Shown here piece after piece: positions 33,704-42,956 of a stretch of DNA of 64,000 nt. Source of the DNA: Paraburkholderia ultramafica (GTDB lineage: Bacteria; Pseudomonadota; Gammaproteobacteria; Burkholderiales; Burkholderiaceae). The DNA is taken from the NCBI RefSeq assembly GCF_902859915.1, contig NZ_CADIKK010000011.1, forward strand, positions 124,001 to 188,000, read 5' to 3'. Position numbers and translations under genes: made by a program. How positions within the stretch are numbered: the first letter of the stretch is position 1; the number at the start of each line of letters is the position of its first letter. The notes beneath the pieces were generated by a model. The model had not been told where the DNA came from. It saw nothing but the letters and a program-made list of their open reading frames with translations, and did not search any database.

Positions 33704-35434
33704 TCACGCGCTCAACGCGGCCAGCGCCTCGCGCGTGGCCTGCATCACGCTCTCCCAGTCGCCCAGCGCGGGCTGCCTGAACAACCTCGCGCTCGGATAC
33801 CAGGGCGTGTCGCTGCGCTCCAGCAACCAGCGCCAGCAACTGTCGAAGCGGTTCAGAATCCAGACCGGCTTGTCCAGCGCGCCGGCCAGATGCGCGGTGG
33901 ATGTGTCCACCGAAATCACCAGATCCAGGTTGGCGACCAGCGCCGCGGTGTCGGCAAAATCGTGCAGCTCTTCCGTGTAGTCGACGACGCGCCCGCGCAG
34001 CTCGCTACCCGGCAGTTGCGACGCCGCCGCGCCCTTTTGCAGGCTGAAGAAGCGCACGTTCGGCACATCGAGAAGCGGCGCGAACCGCTCGAACGCGATC
34101 GAGCGGCGCCCATCGATCTTGCGCAGTTCCGCGACGTGCGAGCGGTTTTCTCCCGCCCACACCAGGCCTACTTTGAGGCGGCGATCCGCTTGCGCGTGCG
34201 CTGGCGTCTGCGCCGGTGCGTCGATACGCTCGCGCCATCCGCGCGCGGCCTCGGCGTCCGCGAAAAGATAGGGCGTCACCGATGGAATACTGGCCTCGTC
34301 GGTTCTGAACGCGAGCGGCAGACTCATCAGCGGACAGTGGCAATCGAACGGCGGCAACGGTTGCCCCGCTTCGATCAACTGGTCGACGCCGTCGAGCGTG
34401 GCCATCAGCCGCAGCAACGGCGACGGCACTTCGAACACGACCTTCGCGCCCAGCTTCGACAGCAGCGCGGCATAGCGGCAAAACTGCAGCGTGTCGCCGA
34501 GACCCTGCTCCACGTGCAGCAGAATCGTCTTGCCTTCGATCGAAACATCGCCGAGCCAGAGCGGCTGCGCGAAACTGCGCTTGCCCGCCTTGATCCGGGC
34601 ACGCTCCCACCGCCGTTCGTATTGCTGCCAGCCGGCTTCGAACTGACCCGTTTGCAGCAGACACAGCGACTGGTTCCAGTGCGTTTCCACCGACGCGGGA
34701 TTGATTGCCAATGCGCGCTCGTAACTCGACAGCGCTTGCGTGTGCTGATTGAGGTCGATCTGCGTGAGGCCGAGATTGCTCCAGGCCTCGGCGAACGCCG
34801 GGGCCAATTCCAGTGCGCGCCGGTAGCTGCGCTCGGCATCCTGCGGCTGGTTCATGTCGCTGAGCACATTGCCGCGATTGCTCCACGCAGCGGCATAGTT
34901 CGGCTGCAACGCGAGCGCGTGATCGAAGCTCGCGAGCGCCTCGTCGGCGCGGCCCATGTCGCGCAGCAAGCAGCCGCGATTGTTCCAGCACGTCGCGAAC
35001 TCCGGCACTAGCACGATGGCGCGATCGAAACAGGCGAGCGCATCGAGCGGCCGGTGCAGATTAGCAAGCGAATTGCCGCGATTGTTCAGCGCGTCGGGGA
35101 AGTTCGGCTGCAGCGCGAGCGCACGATCGGCGCTCGCGAGGCCTTCACCGTAGCGCTGCAACTCGTTGAGCGCGCTGGCCAGGTTCGAATGAACCGGCGC
35201 CTGTTTCGCGTTGACGGTCAGCGCCTTCCTGAGCAGATCGACGCCTTCTTGCAGACGGCCCGTTTGCAGCGCGAGCTCGCCGAGCAATTTCAACGCGTCG
35301 AAATGGCGGGGCTTGAGTTCGAGAATCTCGCGATAGAGTTCTTCGGCCTCGACGATCGCGCCGTTCTGCTGAAGCGCGATGGCTTGCCGAAGCATGTAGT
35401 CCAACTGTTGCGGCAGATTGCCGGGCTTGCTCAT
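33704..35434 (-). CDS. TPR protein with glycosyltransferase (GT9/GT41-like) domain
   Basis: 576 residues from ATG 35434 (MSKPGNLPQQLDYML). About eight TPRs fill residues 10-270 (NALNNRGNSLANL and WSNRGNVLSDMNQP-like units). A C-terminal domain follows with GLVWAGENRSHVAELRK, FFSLQKG and LVISVDTSTAHLAGALDKPVWIL, the sugar-nucleotide-binding pattern of heptosyltransferase-like (GT9) enzymes. This TPR plus GT layout is common in Burkholderia and resembles O-GlcNAc transferase in form. Acceptor unknown; it could modify a surface glycan or a protein. An upstream in-frame start adds unconserved residues. Confidence 0.82.
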   Translation of the reverse strand: MSKPGNLPQQLDYMLRQAIALQQNGAIVEAEELYREILELKPRHFDALKLLGELALQTGRLQEGVDLLRKALTVNAKQAPVHSNLASALNELQRYGEGLASADRALALQPNFPDALNNRGNSLANLHRPLDALACFDRAIVLVPEFATCWNNRGCLLRDMGRADEALASFDHALALQPNYAAAWSNRGNVLSDMNQPQDAERSYRRALELAPAFAEAWSNLGLTQIDLNQHTQALSSYERALAINPASVETHWNQSLCLLQTGQFEAGWQQYERRWERARIKAGKRSFAQPLWLGDVSIEGKTILLHVEQGLGDTLQFCRYAALLSKLGAKVVFEVPSPLLRLMATLDGVDQLIEAGQPLPPFDCHCPLMSLPLAFRTDEASIPSVTPYLFADAEAARGWRERIDAPAQTPAHAQADRRLKVGLVWAGENRSHVAELRKIDGRRSIAFERFAPLLDVPNVRFFSLQKGAAASQLPGSELRGRVVDYTEELHDFADTAALVANLDLVISVDTSTAHLAGALDKPVWILNRFDSCWRWLLERSDTPWYPSARLFRQPALGDWESVMQATREALAALSA

Positions 35435-35705
35435 ACGGTCAGCTTTGATGGAATGCGCGAGAAATCGCCGGTGCGCTTTTGACACGCATGCGTCGTGCGG
35501 GACGCCGCGCGGTGAGCGCGAAAAGAAAACCGCGATTATCGCCGAAAAGCACCGATTCGAACGACTGCCGGCCTGCGCGTGAAGGCGGTGTGGGTTGCTG
35601 CCCACCTTGGCGCGCGCCGGGCATTCAAGCTGCCCGGCGCCGCGCATCAGGCATCACGCATGACGCATGACGCGTCACGCCGCAACGTGACACGCGTAAA
35701 ACGCC

Positions 35706-36254
35706 TTACTGCGACAGATGCTTGCGCCTGGCAAGATCCTGCGCCATCGCATAGTGCTCCTGGATGGTCGGCAAGGCCTTCTTTGCCGCGTCCTTCAACT
35801 GCTCGTCGCGGCCCGACGCGATTTCCGCCTGGAATGCCGACAACGCCTTCTGTTCACCGGCGAGCGCAACCTGTTCGATATACGTCTTGTCGAACTCGGC
35901 ACCGCGCAGATTGTTGATGCTCGCGAGCACCGCGGTGTCCGGATCGTTCTTCGGCACGTCGACACCACGCGGGCTCGCCGCGCGCAGCGCGTCCGAGATT
36001 TTCGCGTTATCGCTCGACACGCGTTCGGCAAACGCCTTCACGTCGCGATCGGTGGAACGCGACGTGGCGATGCGCGCGGCGTCGCGTTGCGTCGCGACGG
36101 CCTTGGTGCCGTCCGCGATGAACGCCTGGTCGGCGGCATGCAGCCGGCCGGCGGCCGGTGCGGCTGGGGTGGTCTGAGCGCTGGCCGCGGTGGCGACAAC
36201 CAGAAGACCGGTCAGGCAGGCACTGGTGAGGGTGGCGAGAGGCAAGCGGATCAT
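35706..36254 (-). CDS. DUF4142 periplasmic protein
   Basis: 182 residues from ATG 36254 (MIRLPLATLTSACLTGLLVV), preceded by AAGGAGAAC. Signal peptide to about residue 27 (ASA-QTT), then an all-alpha DUF4142 domain (ADQAFIADGTKAVATQRDAAR, RDVKAFAERVSSDNAKISDAL, IEQVALAGEQKALSAFQ). The family is ferritin-like in predicted fold and often stress-induced; its function is not established. It is a single gene with a 330-bp upstream gap. Confidence 0.85.
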   Translation of the reverse strand: MIRLPLATLTSACLTGLLVVATAASAQTTPAAPAAGRLHAADQAFIADGTKAVATQRDAARIATSRSTDRDVKAFAERVSSDNAKISDALRAASPRGVDVPKNDPDTAVLASINNLRGAEFDKTYIEQVALAGEQKALSAFQAEIASGRDEQLKDAAKKALPTIQEHYAMAQDLARRKHLSQ

Positions 36255-36584
36255 ACGTTCTCCTTGAGGTGGAAACGAAACAACAGCGATGCGTGTGCGC
36301 GTCGAACATCGCGCTGCGCAAAACCTTGCAGCCGGCTTGCGCGCCGCTGACGGGGCCACGCTTTTATCGCTGTCGATTCTAGGAGGCGCATTACGGACCA
36401 TGTGAAACGGTACTGTCGCTTGTGTAACCTTAGGTAAGCTTCATATCAATGCCTTGACATGGTGGTATTGCGGAGGTTCTCCCGCAAGTTGCATAAGCAC
36501 CCGGCAGTGCGAGCGCACTGAATCGTCGGCGGCGCGAGCGATTCTACGTTCGTTTCGCCGCTCGAACCAGGCCGCCGTCCGTCG
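36255..36584. other. Intergenic region upstream of the DUF4142 gene
   Basis: 330 bp with the promoter of the DUF4142 gene (minus strand) and the 3' flank of the next LysR gene (also minus strand). A locally AT-rich stretch at about 36420-36470 (including TTGACATGG on the plus strand) is the most promoter-like part. No gene is recognised. Confidence 0.4.
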
Positions 36585-37514
36585 TTACGCTGCATCGAGC
36601 GCATCGTGAAGATGCTCGGCCAGGTAGTCGATCAACGCCCTCACCTTCGGCGGCAAAAAACGGTTCGGCGGATACAGCAGCCACACCGACCCCTCGTACG
36701 CGCGCGCCGCGAGGCGCCAGTCCGGCAGCACCTGCACCAGTTCGCCGCTCTGCAACGCGTGAGCGGCGGCAAACTCCGGCACGCTCGCGATGCCGAAATC
36801 CTGCTGCGCGGCTTCGAGCCGCGCGTCCGCATGATTGGCGATGTAGCGCCCTTTCACGTCGACGCTTTGCGTCTCCGCGCCGCGGCGAAAGCGCCAGCGG
36901 TTGTCGTCGGCGGTTTCGCCGAGATAAATGCACGCGTGCTTCAGCAGATCGCGCGGCGTTGCCGGCGTGCCGCGCTCGCGCAAATACGCCGGCGACGCCA
37001 CCAGCAGCCAGCGCACCGCGCCGAGCCGGCGGCCCGCCAGACCTTGCGGCGGATGCTCGGTCAAGCGGATCACCAGATCGACGTCGTCGGCGAGCGGATC
37101 GACGTCGTGGTCGGTGAACAGGAGTTGCAGGTCCACTTCGTCATAAGCGCGCAGGAAGCCGGCGATCAGCGGATGAATCACGGTCTTCGCGAACTGGGTC
37201 GGCGCGCTCACGCTCACCTTGCCTTGCGGCCGCGCCGCCAGTTGCCCGGCGGCGTCGACCGCGCCCGACGCGGCGCTCACCATGTCGCGACAGAATCGCG
37301 CCACCTGGGCACCCGATTCGGTGACCCGCACCGCGCGGGTGGACCGTTCGAGCAGACGGGTTGCGAGCGCGTCTTCGAGCCGCTTGATCTGCCGGCTGAC
37401 CGTGGACGGCGTGCTGCCCAGTTGACGCGCGGCCAGCGAAAAATTGCCGGCATCGACGACGCGCGCGAACACCGCCATGTCCGGCAACAGCGCGAAAAGC
37501 TCGGTTGGGGTCAT
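36585..37514 (-). CDS. LysR-family transcriptional regulator
   Basis: 309 residues. HTH at about 10-70 (MAVFARVVDAGNFSLAARQLG, STPSTVSRQIKRLE) and an effector domain to the end (YLAEHLHDALDAA). Divergent from the EamA transporter gene at 37639 with 124 bp between them, so it probably regulates that transporter. It belongs to the CrgA/DsdC-like branch by the pattern LLERSTRAVRVTESG. Inducer unknown. Confidence 0.9.
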   Translation of the reverse strand: MTPTELFALLPDMAVFARVVDAGNFSLAARQLGSTPSTVSRQIKRLEDALATRLLERSTRAVRVTESGAQVARFCRDMVSAASGAVDAAGQLAARPQGKVSVSAPTQFAKTVIHPLIAGFLRAYDEVDLQLLFTDHDVDPLADDVDLVIRLTEHPPQGLAGRRLGAVRWLLVASPAYLRERGTPATPRDLLKHACIYLGETADDNRWRFRRGAETQSVDVKGRYIANHADARLEAAQQDFGIASVPEFAAAHALQSGELVQVLPDWRLAARAYEGSVWLLYPPNRFLPPKVRALIDYLAEHLHDALDAA

Positions 37515-37638
37515 CGTGGCAGGCTCGCGGGCAGGTGGTCAATTAATGCAAACGCGACATAAAAGCTGTGCGCGGCGACCCGATTATCTTCTCCCGCGCA
37601 AAGTTCGACAATACGCGCTCCACTGCTCGAGGTCCGCC

Positions 37639-38550
37639 ATGTCGAAACAAGAACGTCTGCTTCTGCTGTCCGATCTGATGCTGCTCGCGGTCGCGGTCGT
37701 GTGGGGTACCAGTTACGGCGTCGTCAAGAGCGCGCTGGTGTTCTATCCGGTGCTGGGTTTGCTGGCGCTGCGCTTCGGCGTCACGTTCGTGATCCTGTCG
37801 CCCGCATTGCGCCACCTGCGCGCCGCCGACGCCCGCACGCTGCGCGGCGTGCTGAGCGCCGGCATGCTGCTGCTGGGCATCTTCCTGTGCGAAACCTTCG
37901 GCATCCTGATGACGCGCGCGGCCAACGCCGCGTTTCTGATCAGCCTGTGCGTGGTGTTGACGCCGCTCGTCGAATGGCTGCTGCTCCAGCGCAGGCCGAG
38001 CCGCGTCGAATCGGCGGCGGTGGCGCTGTCGCTGCTGGGCGCGTGGCTGCTGGCCGGCGACGGCGCGCTGAGCTTCAATCCCGGCGATGCGCTGATCCTG
38101 CTCGCGGCTTTGCTGCGCGCGTTGACCGTGTGCGTGACCAAACGCGTGATGCGCGATTCGGCGCTGCCGCCGTTGTCGGTGACCGCGGTTCAGTCGGGTG
38201 TGGTGGCGTTCGGCAGCGCGGCGGCGGCGTGGCTGTTTGCGCCGCAACAGTGGCAAGCGCTGCCGACGCTGACCGGCCACGCGACGTTCTGGGTCTACGT
38301 CGCGTATCTGGTGCTGGCGTGCACGCTGTTCGCGTTCTTCGCGCAGAACTTCGCGATCAAACGCAGCAGCCCGACGCGCGTGTCGCTGCTGATGGGCAGC
38401 GAGCCGGCGTTCGGCGCGCTGTTCGCCTGCCTCTGGCTAGGCGAACGGATTTCGGCGACCGCGTGGGTCGGCGGCGCGCTGATCGTCGCCGCGTCGATTC
38501 TGGCGACGGTGCGCTGGACCGCATGGCGAACCAGCGCTGCGCGGGCTTGA
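37639..38550 (+). CDS. EamA-family (DMT) transporter
   Basis: 303 residues from ATG 37639 (MSKQERLLLLSDLMLLAVAV), ten predicted transmembrane helices in two EamA repeats (VWGTSYGVVKSALVFYP and the second repeat with EPAFGALFACLWLGERI). These are inner-membrane exporters of amino acids or other small metabolites, and specificity is not predictable. Divergent LysR gene upstream. An upstream in-frame ATG at 37444 would overlap the LysR gene and is rejected. Confidence 0.9.
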   Translation: MSKQERLLLLSDLMLLAVAVVWGTSYGVVKSALVFYPVLGLLALRFGVTFVILSPALRHLRAADARTLRGVLSAGMLLLGIFLCETFGILMTRAANAAFLISLCVVLTPLVEWLLLQRRPSRVESAAVALSLLGAWLLAGDGALSFNPGDALILLAALLRALTVCVTKRVMRDSALPPLSVTAVQSGVVAFGSAAAAWLFAPQQWQALPTLTGHATFWVYVAYLVLACTLFAFFAQNFAIKRSSPTRVSLLMGSEPAFGALFACLWLGERISATAWVGGALIVAASILATVRWTAWRTSAARA

Positions 38551-38612
38551 AGCACAGCCCGCACGAACGCCACACATCGGTCGATCAACGGCGCGCGACG
38601 ACGCGCCGCCGG

Positions 38613-39068
38613 CACGCCCGACTCGAATTCGCCGAGTTGATTCGATGTCCCGATGAAAAGCGAATTGACCGCACTGACGCGCCCCAGCATGTCATCCGGC
38701 TTGCGCAGTTGCACGAGCGACAGACGCACCACCACGTTGATGGTGTCCGATGCGCCCAGCACCATCAAAGCGAACAGCAACACGAGGAACTGATGTGACA
38801 GACCGAACACCACCGTGGCCAGGCCGAACGCGATCACGCCGCCGAACATCGCCGCGCCGGGCCGGTTGCGCAACGGGAAATGCGCAAGCCAGATGGTGCC
38901 CGCGAGCGCGCCGATCGCGGTGCCCGAGCGCAACAGGCCGAGACCGAGCGGACCGGCGTGCAGCACGTCGCGCGCAAAGCGTTGGAATGGGAAGTGTTTC
39001 GGCAGGCTGAAGGTTGGGGAGTCGGTGGGATCGGCGGGATCTGGGGACATCGGTGTGTTGTTCGCCAT
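38613..39068 (-). pseudogene. Internal fragment of an MFS exporter (EntS-like)
   Basis: In the frame starting at 39068, residues 32-152 (about 38975-38613) match the middle of an MFS exporter: ARDVLHAGPLGLGLLRSGTA, then GALAG, FGLSHQF, GASDTINVVVRLSLVQL and NSLFIGTSNQLGEFESGV. The first 31 residues (MANNTPMSPDPADPTDSP) are unrelated, and after ESGV the frame runs into non-homologous Arg-rich sequence before the EamA stop. Both the N-terminal and C-terminal halves of a normal 12-TM protein are missing, so it is a remnant. Confidence 0.7.
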
Positions 39069-39325
39069 ACATGGCTGGCTTGGGCGGCAGGTAGTTTAGA
39101 GCAGGATGACCGGGCTCGCTTGTGGTCAGTATGGCGGCGCTCGCCCGTAGCTCGCAAGTGCGTCTAAGATGGGACATATCTGGTCACCGACCTTCGTGAA
39201 AGATAATGCCGCGCGCCGACGGCTGTCGCTACCGTTTGCGATCGGACCATCCAGCGGTTACCCGACTCTGCGGCGGCTTCGCGCTTGTGAACGAACCTTG
39301 TCATGCTCCTGATTCGAGGTCATTC

Positions 39326-40528
39326 ATGAATATCGGTGTATACGGAACGCTAGTTGCAGCGTCTCTCGTCCTGCTCCTCGGCGAAAAACTCATCGAACGG
39401 GTTGGCTTCCTGCGAACCTACTCGATTCCCGCTCCGGTAGTGGGCGGATTGATCGTCGCTGTAGCCGTCCTGATAGTGCGAGCGGCATCACATGTCGAAG
39501 TGAGGTTCGATTCCGCGCTACAGGTCCCTCTCATGCTCGCGTTCTTCTCGACGATCGGTCTTAACGCGGATATGGCCAGCCTGAAATCGGGTGGTCCCGT
39601 GCTGATCAAATTTCTCGCCTTGGTCAGCGGGCTACTGATATCGCAGAACGTGGTGGGTATTCTGCTGGCTTTTGCGCTCGGCGTCGATCCGCTGTATGGA
39701 CTATTGGTCGGGTCGATCACGTTGGCAGGCGGGCACGGTACGGGCGCGGCCTGGAGCCAGGTCTTCACGGAACATCATGGACTGCAGTCTGCAACTGAGA
39801 TCGCCATCGGTTGCGCGACGTTCGGCCTGGTGATGGGCGGCGTCCTCGGGGGGCCAATCGCACGCCTGCTCATGCGCAAAATTGGCGATGATGAAAGACA
39901 GCGAATCAAGGATCAGGAAGAACAGACGCTCGTTTTCGAAGAGCCCAAGGCCGAACAGCCGACCACGCCGGCCGCCTTCATCACCACGCTCGCGCTGATC
40001 TCGGTTTGCCTGACCGCGGGCGAGATAGTCGCCGACGGGCTGGCCGGAACGCCCATTGAATTGCCCACTTTTGTTTGTGTGCTGTTCGTCGGCGTGGTCC
40101 TGAACAATGGGCTGGCGCTCATGGGCGTACGGCTCGAGCAGCATGCAGTCGCGCTCCTGGGCAATGTCAGCCTGGCGTTATTTCTGGCGATGGCGCTCAT
40201 GAGACTCGACCTTTGGGAGCTCGCCGAGCTTGCGCCTCCTGTCGCCGCGATCCTCGCGGCACAGACCGCCCTCATGGCGGTCTATGCAGTTTTCGTGACC
40301 TTCCCGACGATGGGCCGCAACTACGATGCAGTCGTCTTGAGCGCTGCCCACTGTGGACTGGGGCTTGGCGCGACGCCGACCGCAATCGCCAACATGCAGG
40401 CTGTGACCAACCGCTTCGGCCCCTCCCATATAGCGTTCCTGATCGTGCCGATGATCGGCGCATTCTTCATGGATATCATCAACGCCATCGTTATAAAGCT
40501 GTTTCTCGCGCTGCCGATTTTTCATTGA
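39326..40528 (+). CDS. gltS: GltS, sodium/glutamate symporter
   Basis: 400 residues from ATG 39326 (MNIGVYGTLVAASLVLLLGE). GltS fold with two inverted repeats and reentrant GGHGTGAAW and glycine-rich GLGLGATPTAIANMQ loops, as in the E. coli GltS active core. Residues 120-150 carry SGLLISQNVVGI. It imports L- or D-glutamate with sodium across the inner membrane. It lies convergent to the ArgE-like deacylase operon, so it may take part in the same catabolic module. The start at 39326 is preferred over an in-frame ATG 120 nt upstream that has no conserved sequence. Confidence 0.9.
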   Translation: MNIGVYGTLVAASLVLLLGEKLIERVGFLRTYSIPAPVVGGLIVAVAVLIVRAASHVEVRFDSALQVPLMLAFFSTIGLNADMASLKSGGPVLIKFLALVSGLLISQNVVGILLAFALGVDPLYGLLVGSITLAGGHGTGAAWSQVFTEHHGLQSATEIAIGCATFGLVMGGVLGGPIARLLMRKIGDDERQRIKDQEEQTLVFEEPKAEQPTTPAAFITTLALISVCLTAGEIVADGLAGTPIELPTFVCVLFVGVVLNNGLALMGVRLEQHAVALLGNVSLALFLAMALMRLDLWELAELAPPVAAILAAQTALMAVYAVFVTFPTMGRNYDAVVLSAAHCGLGLGATPTAIANMQAVTNRFGPSHIAFLIVPMIGAFFMDIINAIVIKLFLALPIFH

Positions 40529-40620
40529 GGGAGCATCTGAATGCGGAATGGAGATTACCTGCAGCGTTCCGATGCCCGCGAAGCATCCTGCGTCGGCACG
40601 CCCCGGCAAGCTCATCCGTC

Positions 40621-41784
40621 TCAACAAGCGGCTGAAAGGTAATCCGCCAAACGAGCCAGCATGGCATCGCAGTCGCTCAATTGCTCGACGGTGACGAATT
40701 CATCCGGCTTATGCCCCTGGTCCATGCTGCCCGGTCCGCAGACCACCGCAGGAATGCCCGCGTGCTCGAAGAGTCCGCCTTCCGTGCCGAACGCTACCGT
40801 GCCGAACTCATTGGAACCGCTGAGCGACGCCAACAGACGCGCCGCTTCGCTGTGGGGCGACGTAGCCAGTCCCGGATAAGCGCAGAGCGACTGAAAGCGG
40901 ATGTCGGCGTTGGATTTCACGGCGCGCATCTTCGGCAGCAACTCAGCTTCGGCGTAGGTCTGCAATTCGTCGGCTACCCGGCGGGCGTCAAAACCCGGCA
41001 GCGCGCGCACTTCGAAGTCGAATTCGCATTCCGCCGGCACGATGTTCAGCGCGCGGCCGCCTTTGATCACACCGGTCTGGACAGTCGAGAACGGCGGATC
41101 GAATCGCGCGTCGTGATGCTCGGGCTGCGCCAGTCGCTCGCCGATCGCTTCCAGACGGCCGATCATCCGCGCCGCGTACTGAATGGCGTTGACGCCATAC
41201 GGCGCATAGGCCGAATGGCAAGGCGCGCCTTTCACCTGACAGCGCATCGCCAGCTTGCCCTTGTGGCCCAACACCGGCTTGAGCTCAGTCGGTTCGCCGA
41301 TCAAACACAGCACTGGCCTATGCGGACGCCGCTCGAGTTCCGCCAGCATCGGCCGCACGCCGAGGCAGCCGACTTCCTCGTCGTACGAAAAGGCGAGATG
41401 CACCGGCAGCTTCAACTCCCGCGCGAGGAACCTCGGCACGGCCGCCAGCACCGATGCGATGAAGCCCTTCATGTCGGCCGTGCCGCGGCCATACAGTCGC
41501 CCATTGCGTTCGGTGAGACGGAATGCCTCGACGGTCCACGCCTGGCCTTCGACCGGCACCACATCCGTATGACCGGACAGCACGATGCCGCCTCGCTCAC
41601 GCGGACCGATGGTCGCAAACAGATTCGCCTTGGTGCGCTCGGCGTTGTAGAACAGCTCGCTCTCGACACCGAGTTCTTCGAGGTAGTGTCGAATGAACTC
41701 GATCATGTCCAGGTTCGAATCGCGGCTGACCGTGGCGAACCCGATCAAGCTTTCGAGCAGCGCACGGCTGGATCTGTCATTCAT
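40621..41784 (-). CDS. Acetylornithine deacetylase-like M20 peptidase (ArgE family)
   Basis: 387 residues from ATG 41784 (MNDRSSRALLESLIGFATVS). M20/ArgE-type metal site residues in SGHTDVVPVEGQ (His, Asp) and GRGTADMKGF (Asp), then YDEEVGCLG (Glu pair), and IGEPTELKPV. The family removes the acyl group of N-acylated amino acids such as N-acetylornithine. Burkholderia usually carries argE-type paralogs for catabolism, and argJ for biosynthesis, so this is more likely a dedicated catabolic deacylase. It overlaps the DUF1028 gene by 8 nt in the FMO-RidA-DUF1028 operon. The start is not fully settled (41799 is in frame). Confidence 0.85.
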   Translation of the reverse strand: MNDRSSRALLESLIGFATVSRDSNLDMIEFIRHYLEELGVESELFYNAERTKANLFATIGPRERGGIVLSGHTDVVPVEGQAWTVEAFRLTERNGRLYGRGTADMKGFIASVLAAVPRFLARELKLPVHLAFSYDEEVGCLGVRPMLAELERRPHRPVLCLIGEPTELKPVLGHKGKLAMRCQVKGAPCHSAYAPYGVNAIQYAARMIGRLEAIGERLAQPEHHDARFDPPFSTVQTGVIKGGRALNIVPAECEFDFEVRALPGFDARRVADELQTYAEAELLPKMRAVKSNADIRFQSLCAYPGLATSPHSEAARLLASLSGSNEFGTVAFGTEGGLFEHAGIPAVVCGPGSMDQGHKPDEFVTVEQLSDCDAMLARLADYLSAAC

Positions 41785-42454
41785 TGCCCGGCACTCCATA
41801 GCTGGGCGCGGCGCTCGGATTCAATGCCCGGGTCAGGTAGTCCTGCATCTGCGGCCGATACGCGTGCCACAAACCGTCGAGCTGGCCGATGGGATCGTCA
41901 TCCGCCCAATCGACCCGCAAATCGACGATCGGCCAGCTAAGCTCGCCTGCGATGCTGAGCGCCGCCGAATGCACGGGCCCCGCCTCCCCGCCGGCGGCCA
42001 TCGCCGCATGCATGGCCGCAAGCAGTCGATCAGCAAGCGCGCCGGATGCCTGTTCGAACGCCGGCACCATCGCCTCGATCACATCGACGCCGGCGAGCAT
42101 GTTGCCCGCGGCTACGCATTGCTTGCCGGCGACGGCGTGATACGTGCCCAACGCTTCCTTGCCGCTGAAGAATGCCGTGCGGCCCTGGCTATCGACCACC
42201 GTCACCTGCCGATATTCGCTCCACTCGCTCGCGCCGAGCGCACGGTCCAATGCGGCAGCGGGATCGACATGCCCGCTCTCGAGAAGATCGAGAACCTGCG
42301 GGCCAAGTGCGGGCAGCGTGACGTTCTGGGTCGCCACTGCGCCAACGCCTGCCCGCACCCACGGGCATCGAGCGCCCACCGCGATGCTCGAAGAACTGAT
42401 CGCGATACCGAGCTGCCCCGATTGTGGACAACGTCCGACGATAGAGAATGTCAT
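41777..42454 (-). CDS. DUF1028 (Ntn-hydrolase-like) protein
   Basis: 225 residues from ATG 42454 (MTFSIVGRCPQSGQLGIAIS), with AAGGAGCGGGAC upstream. The DUF1028 signature is clear: SSIAVGARCPWVRAGVGAVATQN, then AAALDRALG, SGKEALGTYHAVAGKQCVAAGNML and DLRVDWADDDPIGQL. The family is predicted to adopt an Ntn-hydrolase-like fold and often lies beside peptidase, RidA or amino acid transport genes; its function is undefined. It sits between RidA (10 nt gap) and the deacylase (8-nt overlap), so it takes part in the same pathway. Confidence 0.87.
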   Translation of the reverse strand: MTFSIVGRCPQSGQLGIAISSSSIAVGARCPWVRAGVGAVATQNVTLPALGPQVLDLLESGHVDPAAALDRALGASEWSEYRQVTVVDSQGRTAFFSGKEALGTYHAVAGKQCVAAGNMLAGVDVIEAMVPAFEQASGALADRLLAAMHAAMAAGGEAGPVHSAALSIAGELSWPIVDLRVDWADDDPIGQLDGLWHAYRPQMQDYLTRALNPSAAPSYGVPGNE

Positions 42455-42464
42455 GTCCCGCTCC

Positions 42465-42902
42465 TTAGGCTCCCGGCCGCGTCCATCCATCCGGAATGAC
42501 GGCGATAACATCGATCTCCATCAGCCATTGCGGCTGCCCCAACGCGACCACCACCAGGCCGGTGGAAATGGGAAATACGCCTCTCAGCCACTTTCCGACT
42601 TCCTGATAGACCGGCTCGCGGTAACGGATGTCGGTCAGGTAAGTGGTCGTCTTGACGACGTGAGACAAATCGCTGCCCGCCTCCTCGAGCAATTGCTTGA
42701 GGTTCTTCATCGCTTGCTCGGCCTGGGCTCGCGGATCGCCGAGGCCGACCAGACGGCCCTCGAAATCCGTACCCACCTGGCCGCGTACATAGACCGTGTT
42801 GCCGGCGCGCACGGCCTGACAAAGATCGTTGTCGAGCGTCTGGTTCGGATAGGTATCCTTCGTGTTGAACATGCGGATACGGGTATGCGTAGGTTGGCTC
42901 AT
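42465..42902 (-). CDS. RidA/YjgF-family imine deaminase
   Basis: 145 residues from ATG 42902 (MSQPTHTRIRMFNTKDTYPN). RidA core with VYVRGQVGTD, QAEQAMKNLKQLLEEAGSD and VVKTTTYLTDIRYREPVYQEV. Arg and Glu sites needed for imine hydrolysis appear in the R-G-Q and E-I-D-V-I-A-V-I segments. RidA removes reactive enamine/imine intermediates from amine oxidation or deamination. It is next to the FMO on one side and DUF1028 on the other, which fits oxidative deamination. It has a longer N-terminus (about 12 extra residues) than RidA, close to the subgroup linked with catabolic operons. Confidence 0.9.
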   Translation of the reverse strand: MSQPTHTRIRMFNTKDTYPNQTLDNDLCQAVRAGNTVYVRGQVGTDFEGRLVGLGDPRAQAEQAMKNLKQLLEEAGSDLSHVVKTTTYLTDIRYREPVYQEVGKWLRGVFPISTGLVVVALGQPQWLMEIDVIAVIPDGWTRPGA

Positions 42903-42956
42903 CAATGCACCTCAATGCTGGGAAGAAATAGATCGCGGACTAGAGAGGCGTTTGGA

